Shown: piece by piece, positions 8,875-17,456 of the stretch
Layout: every line of letters starts with the position of its first letter
Numbering within the stretch: position 1 is the stretch's first letter
Assembly (NCBI GenBank): GCA_963784995.1
Contig: CAWATZ010000002.1
Location: forward strand, 992,001-1,056,000
Source: CAWATZ01 sp963784995
GTDB lineage: Bacteria; Planctomycetota; Planctomycetia; Gemmatales; Gemmataceae
Length of the DNA stretch: 64,000 bases
Reading direction: 5' to 3'
The notes under the pieces: generated by a model
Told to the model about the DNA's origin: nothing
The model's database searches: none
Seen by the model: the letters and a program-made list of their open reading frames with translations, nothing else
Made by a program: the position numbers and the translations under genes

Positions 8875-9519
8875 GATGGCGACCCGCAGGATCCGCACGG
8901 AAGGGCCGAACCACTCTATGGCCTCGGAAGTCAATAGACAAACTATCCCCGCGGAAGGTCTATTGACTCTTCTTGGTCGTGACAACCGGAACGTTCGCCT
9001 CATGCTCGTCTGCTGCGCCGCGACTTTCTCTCTGTGGGTGTCAGCCACCAGGCTGCACCAAACAACTCTTCAGGGTCAAAGCCGCCTGACCGTTTGCCTC
9101 GGCCTGGCGGCTGCGGGCCTTACGCTCCGCGCCCAAGAAACTCATGCGTGCCCCATGCCGACCGGCGATCTCGGCGGCTTTCGTCTGCGGCAGGCCATGC
9201 CGTGGCGCTCTCTTCAAAGCACGACCAAACCGACTTCCTCCCGGGCGGGAACTCCCCTGCCGCGGAATGCCCTCCCCTGCTCACTTCTTCTCCCGCGGCG
9301 GCGGAGCCGGTCGTGGTGCCAGTCGTCCGGGATGAGGGTCCGTTCCCGAAGCTGGCGTTGTGACCAGGCAACCCGTACACTATTCACGAAACGCTGGCAC
9401 AAGAATAACGGTGTGGAGATGGAGCTTGGCCAGGTCGATCAGTCTCCGCTGCGCTCCAATCTCCATTCGTTGCTTCCCTCGCCGCGCTATCAACGAGGCA
9501 CAATGACCAGGAGTGTACC
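8875..9519. other. Region of about 640 bp without a convincing gene
   Basis: A long plus-strand frame crosses this region but its product has no family features, and it ends inside the winged-helix gene, so I treat it as chance. Just after the stop of the haem protein there is an 11-bp inverted repeat (8929-8939 with 8958-8968, 18-nt loop). It could end transcription, but it has no clear T-run. Confidence 0.4.
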
Positions 9520-10563
9520 ATGCCGGATGCCCAGATGGCCCCTGAAGCAACCGCCCAGCTGACGGAACCCCTCCCGTCCGCACCAGAAGATCAACCGCAG
9601 CTGGCGTTCCTCCTCCAGATGCTCTTTGCCGCACCGGAGCATCGGTTGACGCAAGGGGAGCTGAAGCGAAAGCTGGGCACGAGGGCCGCCCGATCTCAAG
9701 GGCTCACCCCACAATCCGCCATTGCTCTGCTCGACCGCTGTGAGGCTCACGGCCACCTGCGGAAACAGTCGAGCAAACGAACAGTCGCGTACACTCTCAC
9801 GGAGGCCGGCTCGGCGCACCTCACCACGCTGGGAGTGTACCCAGTCCCTGGTCGTGGCAGAATCATCCCGCCGAGCAATGACCAGATACAGGCGCATCGG
9901 ACCGCACTCCTGCTCTTCGAGGTACTCAAAGGCCCCGAACAGTCCCTGGCTGAAGCAGAAATCAGCGACCACATCAGCGACCGCGCCCGACAAGAGTTGG
10001 ACCTCAACGTTGCCACCGCCCGGCACCTCTGCATGGAACTGGCCGCCCAAGGCCTGCTGGCAAGGTCGGGGGAAGGCCGCATTGCGCGGTACGCCATCAC
10101 CCAGGCCGGAAGGATCAAACTGGCGAACATGGACTTCCCAAAGGATCGGGAGTTCCGGCTGAAGGGCGACGCTCTAGCCGCCTTGCTCGAAGCTGCACGG
10201 GAAGTCGGCAAGCAGTTCGCACCGCATGGCTCCGAGCCCGGAGACCGCTCGCTAGACCAGGCGGAACTAGAGCATGCGATCCTGTCTGCGTTTCAGGAAC
10301 TGCTGCGCGAGCAACATACCGTCACCGGCATGGTCCCCATCCACGAAGTGCGGGCCGAGGTCAAGAAGCGACTGGGCGAGCGGGCCGCTCGGCATGACAC
10401 CTTCGATTCGGCCATCATTCAGCTGCGCCATGCCAGCCAGTTCCGGCTTGTCCCGATCACCGACCAGTCGAAGGCATCGGTGGAGCAGCTCCAGGCGGCG
10501 ATCCCTGGCATCGGAGAAACGCTTTTCTACCTGGAGGCCGCCCATGAGCCCGCCGCGCGTTGA
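9520..10563 (+). CDS. Multi-winged-helix DNA-binding-type protein, 347 aa
   Basis: The start at 9520 has an AGGAG box. The protein looks like three or more helix-turn-helix units in a row: about residues 30-110 (LTQGELKRKL ... AIALLDRCEAHGHLRK ... YTLTEAGSAHL), 120-205 (SLAEAEISDHI ... ARHLCMELAAQGLLAR ... YAITQAGRIKL) and 245-335 (EHAILSAFQELL ... VRAEVKKRLGERAAR). The repeated 'Y-x-T/I-T-x-A-G' wing is typical of MarR-like or transcription-factor-like winged helices. It overlaps the ATPase gene by 20 nt and so is co-translated with it. No enzyme motif is visible. It may be the DNA-recognition part of the ATPase module. Confidence 0.7.
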   Translation: MPDAQMAPEATAQLTEPLPSAPEDQPQLAFLLQMLFAAPEHRLTQGELKRKLGTRAARSQGLTPQSAIALLDRCEAHGHLRKQSSKRTVAYTLTEAGSAHLTTLGVYPVPGRGRIIPPSNDQIQAHRTALLLFEVLKGPEQSLAEAEISDHISDRARQELDLNVATARHLCMELAAQGLLARSGEGRIARYAITQAGRIKLANMDFPKDREFRLKGDALAALLEAAREVGKQFAPHGSEPGDRSLDQAELEHAILSAFQELLREQHTVTGMVPIHEVRAEVKKRLGERAARHDTFDSAIIQLRHASQFRLVPITDQSKASVEQLQAAIPGIGETLFYLEAAHEPAAR

Positions 10564-11575
10564 CCGCCCTTTTCAAGATGACCGGATGGACCAGGCCGCG
10601 GCGTTCCTCCAGGACTGGGACGTCGCCTCCGTAGGAGGAGCAATTTCGGACGCCCTCAACCGAGAAGTGGATACGGTCAGGGCTAACCCGAGCGTGACCA
10701 GTGGCCGCAAGATCCACGCAGTCTTCGGCCCCAGTGGCTACGGCAAGACACACCTGTTCGGTCGGGTCTGCCACAGGCAGGGGAACCATGTCCAGTTCGT
10801 CCACGTGCCGATGACCACCGACCCAGCCCGGGTGCCGCCGGTGGAGCAAGTCCGGTGGAGGGTCATTGACACCCTCTTTGACGCCTCCGGCAAGCCAATG
10901 GCTTCGCTGCAACTGCAGTTGGCCCGGCTCCTGGCTCCTTCCTTCGCTGCTTATTTCGACCAACTCCCAGATGCCCTCAAGGCGAAGTGCCGGCCAATCC
11001 GCCAGCGATTGGAGAGCGATCCGACCGCTGTGCTGGAATTGCTGGGCCCCGTCCAGGAACTCGCTCCCTACCAGAGCCTGGCAGAATCGGTGCGCAGGCG
11101 GCTCCCAGCCCTGTCTGCGGGGGCGGTTCGGGCCTTGGCCCTCGGGCTCTCGCCGGCCAGCAATGATGCTTGGACCTGGCTCCGGGGCGAAGAGGGAAGC
11201 TTGAATGAGGACCGACGGCGGGAACTCTTGCTCACCGATCCCTCCCCGGATGCCACAGCGGTTCTGCGAACCGTCGCGACCCTGCTCCAGCAAGTGAACA
11301 CACCCTTGCTGGTCTGCCTTGACCAGCTCGAATGGCTGTTGAAGAAGGACACAGCATGCTTTCCGGGCCTGACTGCCGCCCTGATGGCGTGGCTGCAGGA
11401 GGTTCCGAACCTCGTCCTCGTGCTGGGTTGTATCAGCGACGAATGGGGCCAACTGAAGAGCCAAAACGTCTATGCCGCCTTCCTTGATCGAACGAAAGAG
11501 TGGAAACTCGACCAGATCAATCCGACTCAAGGCACCGAACTGATTGCCCGGCGGATGCAATCGTTGGGGAGTTAG
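10544..11575 (+). CDS. P-loop ATPase, probably truncated at its C-terminus
   Basis: The ATG at 10544 lies inside the winged-helix gene and has a GGAGG box. The P-loop is at about residue 57 (AVFGPSGYGKTHLFGRV), and a Walker B-like LLVCLDQLEWLL is at about residue 252. The fold looks like an AAA/STAND-type ATPase with a long helical insert between these motifs, and I cannot assign it to a named family. After ELIARRMQSLGS the frame stops at 11575, and a different gene's C-terminal part (FtsK type) begins at once, so the end of this protein is probably lost. Together with the winged-helix protein it looks like the front of a multi-gene ATPase system. Confidence 0.65.
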   Translation: MSPPRVDRPFQDDRMDQAAAFLQDWDVASVGGAISDALNREVDTVRANPSVTSGRKIHAVFGPSGYGKTHLFGRVCHRQGNHVQFVHVPMTTDPARVPPVEQVRWRVIDTLFDASGKPMASLQLQLARLLAPSFAAYFDQLPDALKAKCRPIRQRLESDPTAVLELLGPVQELAPYQSLAESVRRRLPALSAGAVRALALGLSPASNDAWTWLRGEEGSLNEDRRRELLLTDPSPDATAVLRTVATLLQQVNTPLLVCLDQLEWLLKKDTACFPGLTAALMAWLQEVPNLVLVLGCISDEWGQLKSQNVYAAFLDRTKEWKLDQINPTQGTELIARRMQSLGS

Positions 11576-11958
11576 CCGGGGGTGGTGCCTTGCCGCGCTG
11601 GGTCGTGGTCTTCGACGAGTTCGCCGACCTGATGGCCGAACGCGGCAGCAAGAAAGAACTGGAAGCCCTGCTCACGCGCCTGGGCGCCAAGGCCCGAGCC
11701 GCCGGGATTCATCTGGTCCTGAGGACCCAGCGCCCGGAGGCCAGAGTCGTCACCCCACTGTTGCGGAGTAACCTACCAGGGCGCATCAGCCTGCGAGTGA
11801 TCGGCGAGAAGGACTCGAACTTGATCCTGGAGCAACCGGATGCGGCCTACCTACTGGGCAGGGGGGACCTCTTCTGGCGCAAGGGCGGGGGCCTTATCCG
11901 GCTGCAAAGTCCGCTGGTCAGCAAGGCCGATCTGGAGCGAGCCTTGCGGTTCGGATGA
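11566..11958 (+). pseudogene. FtsK/SpoIIIE-type DNA translocase, C-terminal fragment
   Basis: The frame reads LPRWVVVFDEFADLMAERGS, then ARAAGIHLVLRTQRPEARVV, then LRSNLPGRISLRV, and later GRGDLFWRKGGGLIRLQ. This is the Walker B-to-C-terminal half of an FtsK/HerA-like motor (VVFDEFADL Walker B; 'TQRPEARVV..LLRSNLPGRIS' is the family core). The Walker A half and everything before it are missing. The fragment joins the ATPase gene at about 11565, in a different frame, without a start codon of its own, so a deletion has fused the two. It ends 9 nt before the end of the convergent kinase gene. Confidence 0.8.
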
Positions 11959-11967
11959 TCGGTCCGC

Positions 11968-13227
11968 TCAGGACAGGCCGGCCAGATACTCCCGAGCCAG
12001 AGGGCCGACATCGAAACACCCTTCCGGTGGCACCCAGGCCTCCGGGATGGGGTTCTCTTCCAGCGTTTCGAGCAGCTCTCTGGCGTCCGGGAAACGTCGG
12101 ACCGGGTAGGCCAGGCACCGGGACAGGAGCCTGACCGTCCGCGAGTCTACCCCTTCCTTTTGCAGCCGGTCGGCAAAGTCGTAGGGCGGTCTCTCGATCC
12201 GGCCTGTCAGCACTTGATACCAGATCACCCCGAAAGCGAACACATCGTCCTGGGCCGCAGTCCGCGGCTCGTAGGGATCTGCCGCCTCGGGCGGCAGGTA
12301 CATCCGGGTGCCGACGACCACAGCGCGGGAGACCGACGCCGATGAGCCATCGGCCCGCTCTGTCTCTACGCGGCTGAGGCCGAAGTCGGCGATCTTTGGA
12401 TCGGGGTCCGGGCCAGAGGTGAGCAGCACGTTGGCCGGCTTGAGGTCGCGGTGGTAGATCTTGTGGCTGTGAGCGGCTGCGAGCCCCCGGGCGATGCCCG
12501 TCATCAACTCCGTGACATCAAGTACCGGTCGGTCGGCCTTCGGGGTCAGAATCCAGTCCTCCAGTGACCCGCCGGGCACGTACTCCAGGACCAGGTAGGG
12601 GAACTGCACGCCGTCCATGGCGATGTCGATGTATTCGATGACATTGGGGCAACCGGTCAGATACTTCTTCACCTCGTAAAGGGCCGAGCCTTCCCGGTCC
12701 AGCCACTCCTTCGCTCCAGGAACGGTGCAAAACTTGAAGGCCCTGGGATCGGGGTGCCTCTGGTTTCGGCCGAGCCAGACCTCGCCGAACGATCCCATGC
12801 CCAGAAACCGCTCCAGAATCCAGGCGATTCGCCCGGGACCCACCGGCTGACCGGCACGCCGCTTTGGCTGCAAGTTGGCCAGGAGCCGCTCGATCAGGCG
12901 CTCGACAGCGCAGGTAGCTGCTGAGCGGTGTCCCCTGGGTGGTGTGGAAGCGCGCGCCCGAACCAGGTTGCTCAACAACTGGGCCAATTCGTCGCGCACC
13001 CCCGGAGCGACGGATTCCTTCGGTTGCCAGTCCTTCACCAGTTTCTGGACTTCTGTCTCGCTGGCGCATCCCAGGTCGTGAAGGAATTTGAGAACCTCGG
13101 CGGTGCGTTTCTCCCGGGTTCGTGAGCGCAAGTAACTCACCAACCAGGGGGCAACAGAGACGCCAGCGCCCACGAGGCCAGCGACCGACGATGACAGGGC
13201 CGACAAGATTTCGACGATGGGTCCCAT
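11968..13227 (-). CDS. Membrane-anchored Ser/Thr protein kinase, 419 aa
   Basis: I chose the ATG at 13227 (MGPIVEILSALSSSVAGLVG), which follows a GGGGGTGG stretch; upstream codons in the frame encode nothing kinase-like. Residues about 4-33 form one membrane segment. A helical region with an unrecognised fold (about 34-120) comes next, and then a kinase domain (about 140-400). It has a glycine loop in GMGSFGEVWLGRN, the lysine in RAFKFC, HRDLKPANVL, ADFGLSR and a PPEA variant of the APE motif. All catalytic residues look present. It is convergent with the FtsK fragment, with a gap of only 9 nt, and may have belonged to the same module. Typical planctomycete WD40 or TPR tails are absent. Confidence 0.85.
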   Translation of the reverse strand: MGPIVEILSALSSSVAGLVGAGVSVAPWLVSYLRSRTREKRTAEVLKFLHDLGCASETEVQKLVKDWQPKESVAPGVRDELAQLLSNLVRARASTPPRGHRSAATCAVERLIERLLANLQPKRRAGQPVGPGRIAWILERFLGMGSFGEVWLGRNQRHPDPRAFKFCTVPGAKEWLDREGSALYEVKKYLTGCPNVIEYIDIAMDGVQFPYLVLEYVPGGSLEDWILTPKADRPVLDVTELMTGIARGLAAAHSHKIYHRDLKPANVLLTSGPDPDPKIADFGLSRVETERADGSSASVSRAVVVGTRMYLPPEAADPYEPRTAAQDDVFAFGVIWYQVLTGRIERPPYDFADRLQKEGVDSRTVRLLSRCLAYPVRRFPDARELLETLEENPIPEAWVPPEGCFDVGPLAREYLAGLS

Positions 13228-13622
13228 GGTCCACCCCCGTAACATTGAGAAGCCACAGCTACAATACGCAGTACGGTCAGATCCGCCATACAGATAGGCA
13301 TTCCACCTACCGCACCGCCGTCCAGATCCGCCATACTCGTGCGGCCGGCTGTTCGCCGGGCTCCCGCGGACCACATTCATGAGGGTGGACAGGAGGAGAG
13401 GGTGGGCAGTACGATTCTCCACTGCGCGCCATTGCCAACCCGCTGCCCCTCGGCTACCTTGAATGCGGGAAGCGGTTGACAGATTTTGACAAAATGCCGC
13501 ACCCTGGCTCCCAGGGGAGCCACCCGAGTTTTGACAAAAGTTTTGACAATCCGGTTTTTGACAAAAAGTAGCTGGAGGATGATTAACGCAAGGATGATTC
13601 AAATAAGAAGTTAGAACGATCC
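13228..13622. other. Divergent intergenic region between kinase and tRNA-Ser, with repeated words
   Basis: The 395-bp region holds a word CAGATCCGCCATAC repeated at about 13278 and 13325 near the kinase start, and a cluster of TTGACA-centred words nearer the tRNA (separate entry). No gene is supported. Confidence 0.5.
13476..13567. promoter_or_regulatory. Cluster of five TTGACA-centred direct repeats
   Basis: TTGACA occurs five times in about 90 bp (at about 13476, 13486, 13531, 13543 and 13557). Four copies are extended to TTTTGACA, and three of those continue as TTTTGACAAAA. A -35-like hexamer repeated this often in a GC-rich genome is unlikely by chance. The cluster ends about 55 nt before tRNA-Ser. 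It could be a binding-site array or several overlapping promoter elements. No matching -10 boxes were confidently found. Confidence 0.55.
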
Positions 13623-13709
13623 GGAGAGGTGACCGAGCGGCCGAAGGTGCAGCACTGGAAATGCTGTGTGGGGGCAACTCCACCGCGGGTTCGAATCCCG
13701 CCCTCTCCG
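13623..13709 (+). tRNA. tRNA-Ser (anticodon GGA)
   Basis: The acceptor stem is GGAGAGG (13623-13629) with CCTCTCC (13702-13708) and discriminator G at 13709. The anticodon stem-loop is CAGCA-CTGGAAA-TGCTG, giving anticodon GGA. A long variable arm (TGTGGGGGCAACTCCACC) is typical of class II serine tRNAs, and the T-arm is CGGGTTCGAATCCCG. The 3' CCA is not encoded. It lies just upstream of ribH on the same strand. Confidence 0.97.
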
Positions 13710-13806
13710 CTGGCCCCAGACGGGCCTTCCCAGCTTCCCATTCCCCGGGTTCACCGGTTCGCTCCCTGGCCCAGGAACATGGTCAGATCGAGAGTGAGGG
13801 CACGGA

Positions 13807-14250
13807 ATGACGGCTTCGGGCAGCAAACGGATCGTGATCGTGGCGGCGGAATTTCATCAGGAACTGATCGAGACAATGATCGAAACAGCGCGGAAGGAGC
13901 TGAGTGCGGTCGGGGCCGAGTTGGTGCGCGTCGTCCGCGTCACGGGGTCCTACGAAATCCCGCTCCTGGCGGACGTGCAGCTGGCCCAGGAGGACGTCCA
14001 TGCCCTTGTTGTCCTGGGGTACGTCGAACGCGGCGAAACCTTGCACGGCGAGGTCATGGGGCACGTCGTCCACGGCGCTCTCGTGCAGCTGCAGCTCAAG
14101 CACCACAAACCGATCGGCATGGGCATCATCGGGCCGGGAGCCACGCTGGAACAGGCGCAGCAGCGCAAGGGAACTTCGGCGGCCGCAGCCGTGCGCGCGG
14201 TGTTGCGCAGCTGTGAACTGCTGGCAACCAGCACCAGCGGAGGTCCCTGA
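13807..14250 (+). CDS. ribH: 6,7-dimethyl-8-ribityllumazine synthase
   Basis: This enzyme carries out the penultimate step of riboflavin synthesis, joining 5-amino-6-ribitylaminouracil with 3,4-dihydroxy-2-butanone 4-phosphate. The 147-residue length fits the family. Landmarks include the N-terminal strand RIVIVAAEFHQELIETM, the substrate-binding VTGSYEIPLLADVQ (family consensus is 'PGSFEIP'), the VVLGYVERGETLHGEVM segment that normally reads 'G.VIRGETxHFDYV', and a C-terminal helix with GTSAAAAVRAVLRSCEL. The usual histidine sits in ETLHGE. The start at 13807 has GAGGG upstream. No other rib genes are adjacent. The match is clear though somewhat divergent. Confidence 0.88.
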   Translation: MTASGSKRIVIVAAEFHQELIETMIETARKELSAVGAELVRVVRVTGSYEIPLLADVQLAQEDVHALVVLGYVERGETLHGEVMGHVVHGALVQLQLKHHKPIGMGIIGPGATLEQAQQRKGTSAAAAVRAVLRSCELLATSTSGGP

Positions 14251-14477
14251 CGACTGCCGATCTTCACGTCCCCTGTCCCCGTAACTCCGTCAGCAAACCG
14301 GGCTGGCGCTCCGAAGACTGTCCTCCCGGCTGGCCTTTCTTGCATTATCCTGACAGGGGTTTTCGTTTACTCGGATGGGACCACCAGCCTACCCCATCCG
14401 GGCAGAGAAAAGAAAAAAGCGGCAGCAGTGTCCGGTTTGTCCTGGCAGGTCCGTTTCTTATCCCAGAGGGAATTGTG

Positions 14478-15915
14478 ATGGCAAGAGAAGCGGTGGTCCT
14501 CACGACTTTTGCTATCCTGGATCGCCAGAGGTTGGCTGCTGAAGCAGCATCCGAACTACTTGCAAGTCCAGCTCATCAAGCGCGACCCGATTGGCGATTC
14601 CGTGCAGGATGCCTCGTTGCTGGCTCGGACCGCAAGCCCCAGCAACGTCTGGGAACTCAGCGTCATCGCCGAGCGATTGCTCGCGCCGCCAGCCCAGAAG
14701 GCCTCTGTCTTTCGTGAGTTGATCCGGACCCAACGGAAGGCGCGGAACGATCCGGCCCGAGGGGAGGTTCCTCGGGGCCCGGCCTCCGAAAAATGGCCGC
14801 TGTACGAACTGCCTGCGGACCTGGAGTTCCTGCTGGAAGTGGACAGCACCAAACCCATTCCGGTGGATTCCCTCGCTTTCTCCCGGGTCCATCGGGCCGT
14901 GGAACTGGAAGCGCAAGGCTCTGATTCGAGGCCCGTGTTCGTCCTGCAAACGGTTGTCCGGCTGCGCGAGAAAACTGGGGGGGACACGAGGGTGCGGATG
15001 GGTTTCTGATCCTCACCCTCGATTTTCGCCCGCTGGCCGTGCAGCTGGCCAATTCGGGACGCTACCTTCCCTATCTGCTCGATGAGGACAACAACCTGCT
15101 GGTTCATCCCCATCGGCAGCCGGACCTCGGTTTCAATCGCGTTCCCGTGAAGGTGGACGAGCGCGTGGGGCTGTTCCTCAAGGCGAACCAGGCCGTCGAG
15201 GCGATCCGCGGCAGCGACGAGGCCGAGGTCCCCCGGGACACCTTCGAGATCGTGCTGCGCGGTCAGGACCGCCGGCAACTGGAGCAGGCGGGAGTGGACC
15301 TGCTGCGTCAGTTCCGCCCCCACCTGAGCAAATCGCCCATCCTGGCCAAGAACGAGTACGCGGTCTACTGCTGCCGGTTGCGGTTCTCCTCGCCCCATTC
15401 GTCCCAGCCGCCGCGCTACTTCAAGCTGGCGATGGCCACCTCACGCGAGGGGCTGGCCTGGGACATTGACCGGCAACTGAGCGTCCTGTGGCGTTCCTTC
15501 TTCTGGGCGATCCCGCTCTGCGCTGGCGCCACCCTGGGGCTTTCCTGGTGGATCGTCCGGCCGCTGAAAAAAGATCACCAAAGCAATCCGGCACTTTGCC
15601 CGGGGCGACTACTCGGTCTCGCTGCCACTCCAGGACCGCGGTGAGGTCGGCGTGCTGGCCCAGGCCTTCCAGAACATGGGCCAGGAAATCCAGAATCGCA
15701 CCCAGAAACTGGAAGAGAGCGAATCGCGCAACCGCACCATCCTGGAGGTGGCCGCCGAGGGGATCATCACCGTCAATCAACTGGGAGCCATCGAAAGCTT
15801 CAACCGGGCCGCCCAGCGCATGTTTGGTTACTCGATCGAGGAGGTCCGCGGCCGGCCTCTGACCCTGCTGTTCTACCAGCACCCGAAGCAAAGCCCGTCC
15901 TACTTCATTCTTTAG
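14478..15915 (+). pseudogene. Sensor histidine-kinase-like gene, frameshifted and cut off after the PAS domain
   Basis: An ATG at 14478 with GAGGG upstream starts a hydrophobic N-terminus. The following pieces lie in three frames but read as one protein: a periplasmic Cache-like sensor (about 14509-15480, with YLPYLLDEDNNLLVHPHRQP), a membrane segment (FFWAIPLCAGATLGLSWWIV), a HAMP region (ITKAIRHFARGDYSVSLPL ... GEVGVLAQAFQNM) and a PAS domain (ILEVAAEGIITVNQLGAIES). Frame breaks lie at about 14515, 15008 and 15570, the last in a run of A. After the PAS core the frame ends at 15915 and no histidine-kinase or ATPase domain follows, so the transmitter is missing. It is non-functional as read. 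Confidence 0.8.
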
Positions 15916-16021
15916 TACCTCTTATGCAGACTGGCACCACGCCCGCAACCGGCCCAGTTGACTGTTCCATCAAACGATCAATTTCAGGAGGTCTGCCTGC
16001 CGGCCCAGACCTCCTGGATCT

Positions 16022-16036
16022 GGTCAACAATTGACC
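16022..16036. promoter_or_regulatory. Dyad GGTCAA-N3-TTGACC upstream of pseudopilin copy 1
   Basis: GGTCAACAATTGACC is a perfect 6-3-6 palindrome. The same dyad with a different centre occurs at 17457-17471 before copy 2. It is 432 nt upstream of the copy 1 start (402 nt for copy 2). It is a candidate operator; no regulator is known from the window. Confidence 0.5.
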
Positions 16037-16392
16037 GTTTGCGTAAAAACAAATTCCCACTGTGGGTAGTCCGCGACCAAATGTTCGGCAGCCTCCTTCA
16101 TTAATTATCATGATGTCTTCGCCAACGTTCCTCCAGCAGCCCATTCCTTGTTGCCACAAGTAGAATCACAACTAATTTAATGACAAGAAGTTGTGACTTG
16201 CAATCGCCGGCAGAACACTGGGACCTTTCGTTTTTCTAATGATTTTTCATTTATTTGGAATGATAATCGCATTTCTTGTACGACTGCTCGCGATCTCTTT
16301 GATCGATCCTTCCGGAACGTTGAAGCGTGGTTCAAGACCACGGGAACGACCGTGCGCCAAGCGGTTGCCCGTGTTTGATGCGTTGCCTCCGT

Positions 16393-16426
16393 TTCCTGTC
16401 GCTCGCTGGGTCGAGCGAAACAGGAA
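16393..16426 (+). promoter_or_regulatory. Leader hairpin of pseudopilin copy 1
   Basis: Arms TTCCTGT-CGCTCG and CGAGCG-AA-ACAGGAA pair around a short loop. The hairpin ends 42 nt before the GTG start. Copies 2 and 3 have hairpins of different sequence at the same distance (separate entries). Confidence 0.65.
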
Positions 16427-16467
16427 TTGATTCCGTTGTTTGTCTTTGTGGGAAAGGACCAGATCCA

Positions 16468-17163
16468 GTGAACCGCACCTTGTTCCGTCGAAACCGCGCC
16501 GGTTTCACCCTGATCGAGTTGCTGGTCGTCATTGCCATCATTGCCATCCTGATCGGCCTGCTGCTGCCTGCCGTCCAGAAGGTCCGTGAAGCCGCCGCAC
16601 GCAGCCAGTCGCAGAACAACCTCAAGCAGATTGGCCTGGCCATGCAGAACTACGCCTCGGCACTGACCGGCCAGTTGCCGCCGACCACCAACGCTGGTGT
16701 TGCCAACAAGTTCTTCACCTTTCTGCTGCCGTACATGGAGAGCAACTACAAGACGTTCGTCGCTCCCCTCGACGTCAACAACAAGTTCCAGGCGTCGGGG
16801 GCGGCGGCGGTGCCGGTTACCTATTGCAGCTACAGCATTCCGGCCTGGTACAATTTTGGCTACACGCAATGCACGTTTCCGGCCACCTGGAACAACCGCG
16901 GGTCGTCAAATAGCATCGGTGCCGCGGAAGCGACCGCGACTTCCCGCAGGGTCACCAATCTCGTGGCGTGCTTGACGACCACTTCCACCGTCATGGTGAA
17001 AAATGGCACCCCGTCCAACGCGGCCGCCAACATGTTTTCGGTTTCCGGGATTCAATGCGTGCTCATGGATGGTTCCGTTCATAATTGCCCGACTTCTTTG
17101 GTTGGAAATTTCACCGCTGCGTTGAACCCAAATAACGTGGCCATAGTCCAGCTGGGGTTCTGA
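16468..17163 (+). CDS. Short DUF1559-type pseudopilin, tandem copy 1, 231 aa
   Basis: I chose the GTG at 16468 (reads VNRTLFRRNRAGFTLIELLV): the same GTG, preceded by an AAAGGA box, is kept in all three copies, while longer upstream frames are not. The N-terminus is a type IV prepilin signal (basic, G-FTLIE, then about 20 hydrophobic residues), cut before F and methylated in known systems. The PAVQKVREAAAR helix and the N-Q-NNLKQIGLAMQNY stretch mark it as DUF1559-like. The C-terminal half has four cysteines and ends with a DGSVHNCP motif, shorter than usual planctomycete DUF1559 proteins. Such proteins are very abundant in planctomycetes, and individual roles are unknown. It is probably an exported fibre or surface protein. 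Confidence 0.9.
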   Translation: MNRTLFRRNRAGFTLIELLVVIAIIAILIGLLLPAVQKVREAAARSQSQNNLKQIGLAMQNYASALTGQLPPTTNAGVANKFFTFLLPYMESNYKTFVAPLDVNNKFQASGAAAVPVTYCSYSIPAWYNFGYTQCTFPATWNNRGSSNSIGAAEATATSRRVTNLVACLTTTSTVMVKNGTPSNAAANMFSVSGIQCVLMDGSVHNCPTSLVGNFTAALNPNNVAIVQLGF

Positions 17164-17310
17164 GAATGGAGGGAGATCGAAGAAGAAACTGTGTTCTTTC
17201 GCACCAATGCCCACGGCAAGAGCGATTCGCACATTCCCGGTAGCGAGACGGAGTCGAGTCGGGTCGATCCGCCTGCTCTGTTTCGGTTGTCGGTGATCGG
17301 CAGGTCTTTT

Positions 17311-17410
17311 CCCCTCTCCCCACTGGGGGAGAGGGGTCGGGGGTCAGGCTGGCTGCGGGGCAGTCCCAAACCCCTCACCGCCGACCCCTCTCCCCCAGTG
17401 GGGAGAGGGG
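17311..17410. repeat. Perfect 30-bp inverted repeat, CCCCTCTCCC family
   Basis: Bases 17311-17340 and 17381-17410 are exact reverse complements with a 40-nt spacer. Each arm is itself nearly palindromic (CCCCTCTCCCCACTGGGGGA and so on). Related CCCCTCTCCC hairpins occur at about 18772, 38994 and 60141. It looks like a dispersed palindromic repeat, not a gene-specific terminator. Confidence 0.85.
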
Positions 17411-17456
17411 AGCATTATTGTTGCCGGTCGCCTTGGCACCAGACCTGCCGAGTTGT

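Larger units (their letters stand above)
15916..16467. other. Upstream region of the first pseudopilin gene
   Basis: No gene is supported in this stretch of about 550 bp. It is clearly richer in A and T than the flanks. It carries a GGTCAA-N3-TTGACC dyad at 16022-16036 and a leader hairpin at 16393-16426, both with counterparts upstream of the second pseudopilin gene. The two upstream regions share scattered identical words, so the leader was duplicated along with the gene. Confidence 0.6.

Noticed and set aside
8876..9562. Open frame of 228 codons between the haem protein and the winged-helix gene
   Set aside because: It overlaps the winged-helix start, has no ribosome site and its product has no recognisable features.
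9520..13227. Calling the winged-helix/ATPase/FtsK/kinase group a known defence system such as BREX, Dnd/Dpt or MADS
   Set aside because: Individual parts resemble components of such systems, but no methyltransferase, PglZ, DndC-like or other defining gene is present, so a name would be a guess.
13476..13567. CRISPR array from the repeated TTGACA words
   Set aside because: The repeats are far shorter than CRISPR repeats and spacing is irregular; no cas gene is in the window.
13623..13709. A prophage or island attachment site at tRNA-Ser
   Set aside because: I looked for a second copy of the tRNA 3' end near 9500 and elsewhere and saw none; no integrase gene is in the window.
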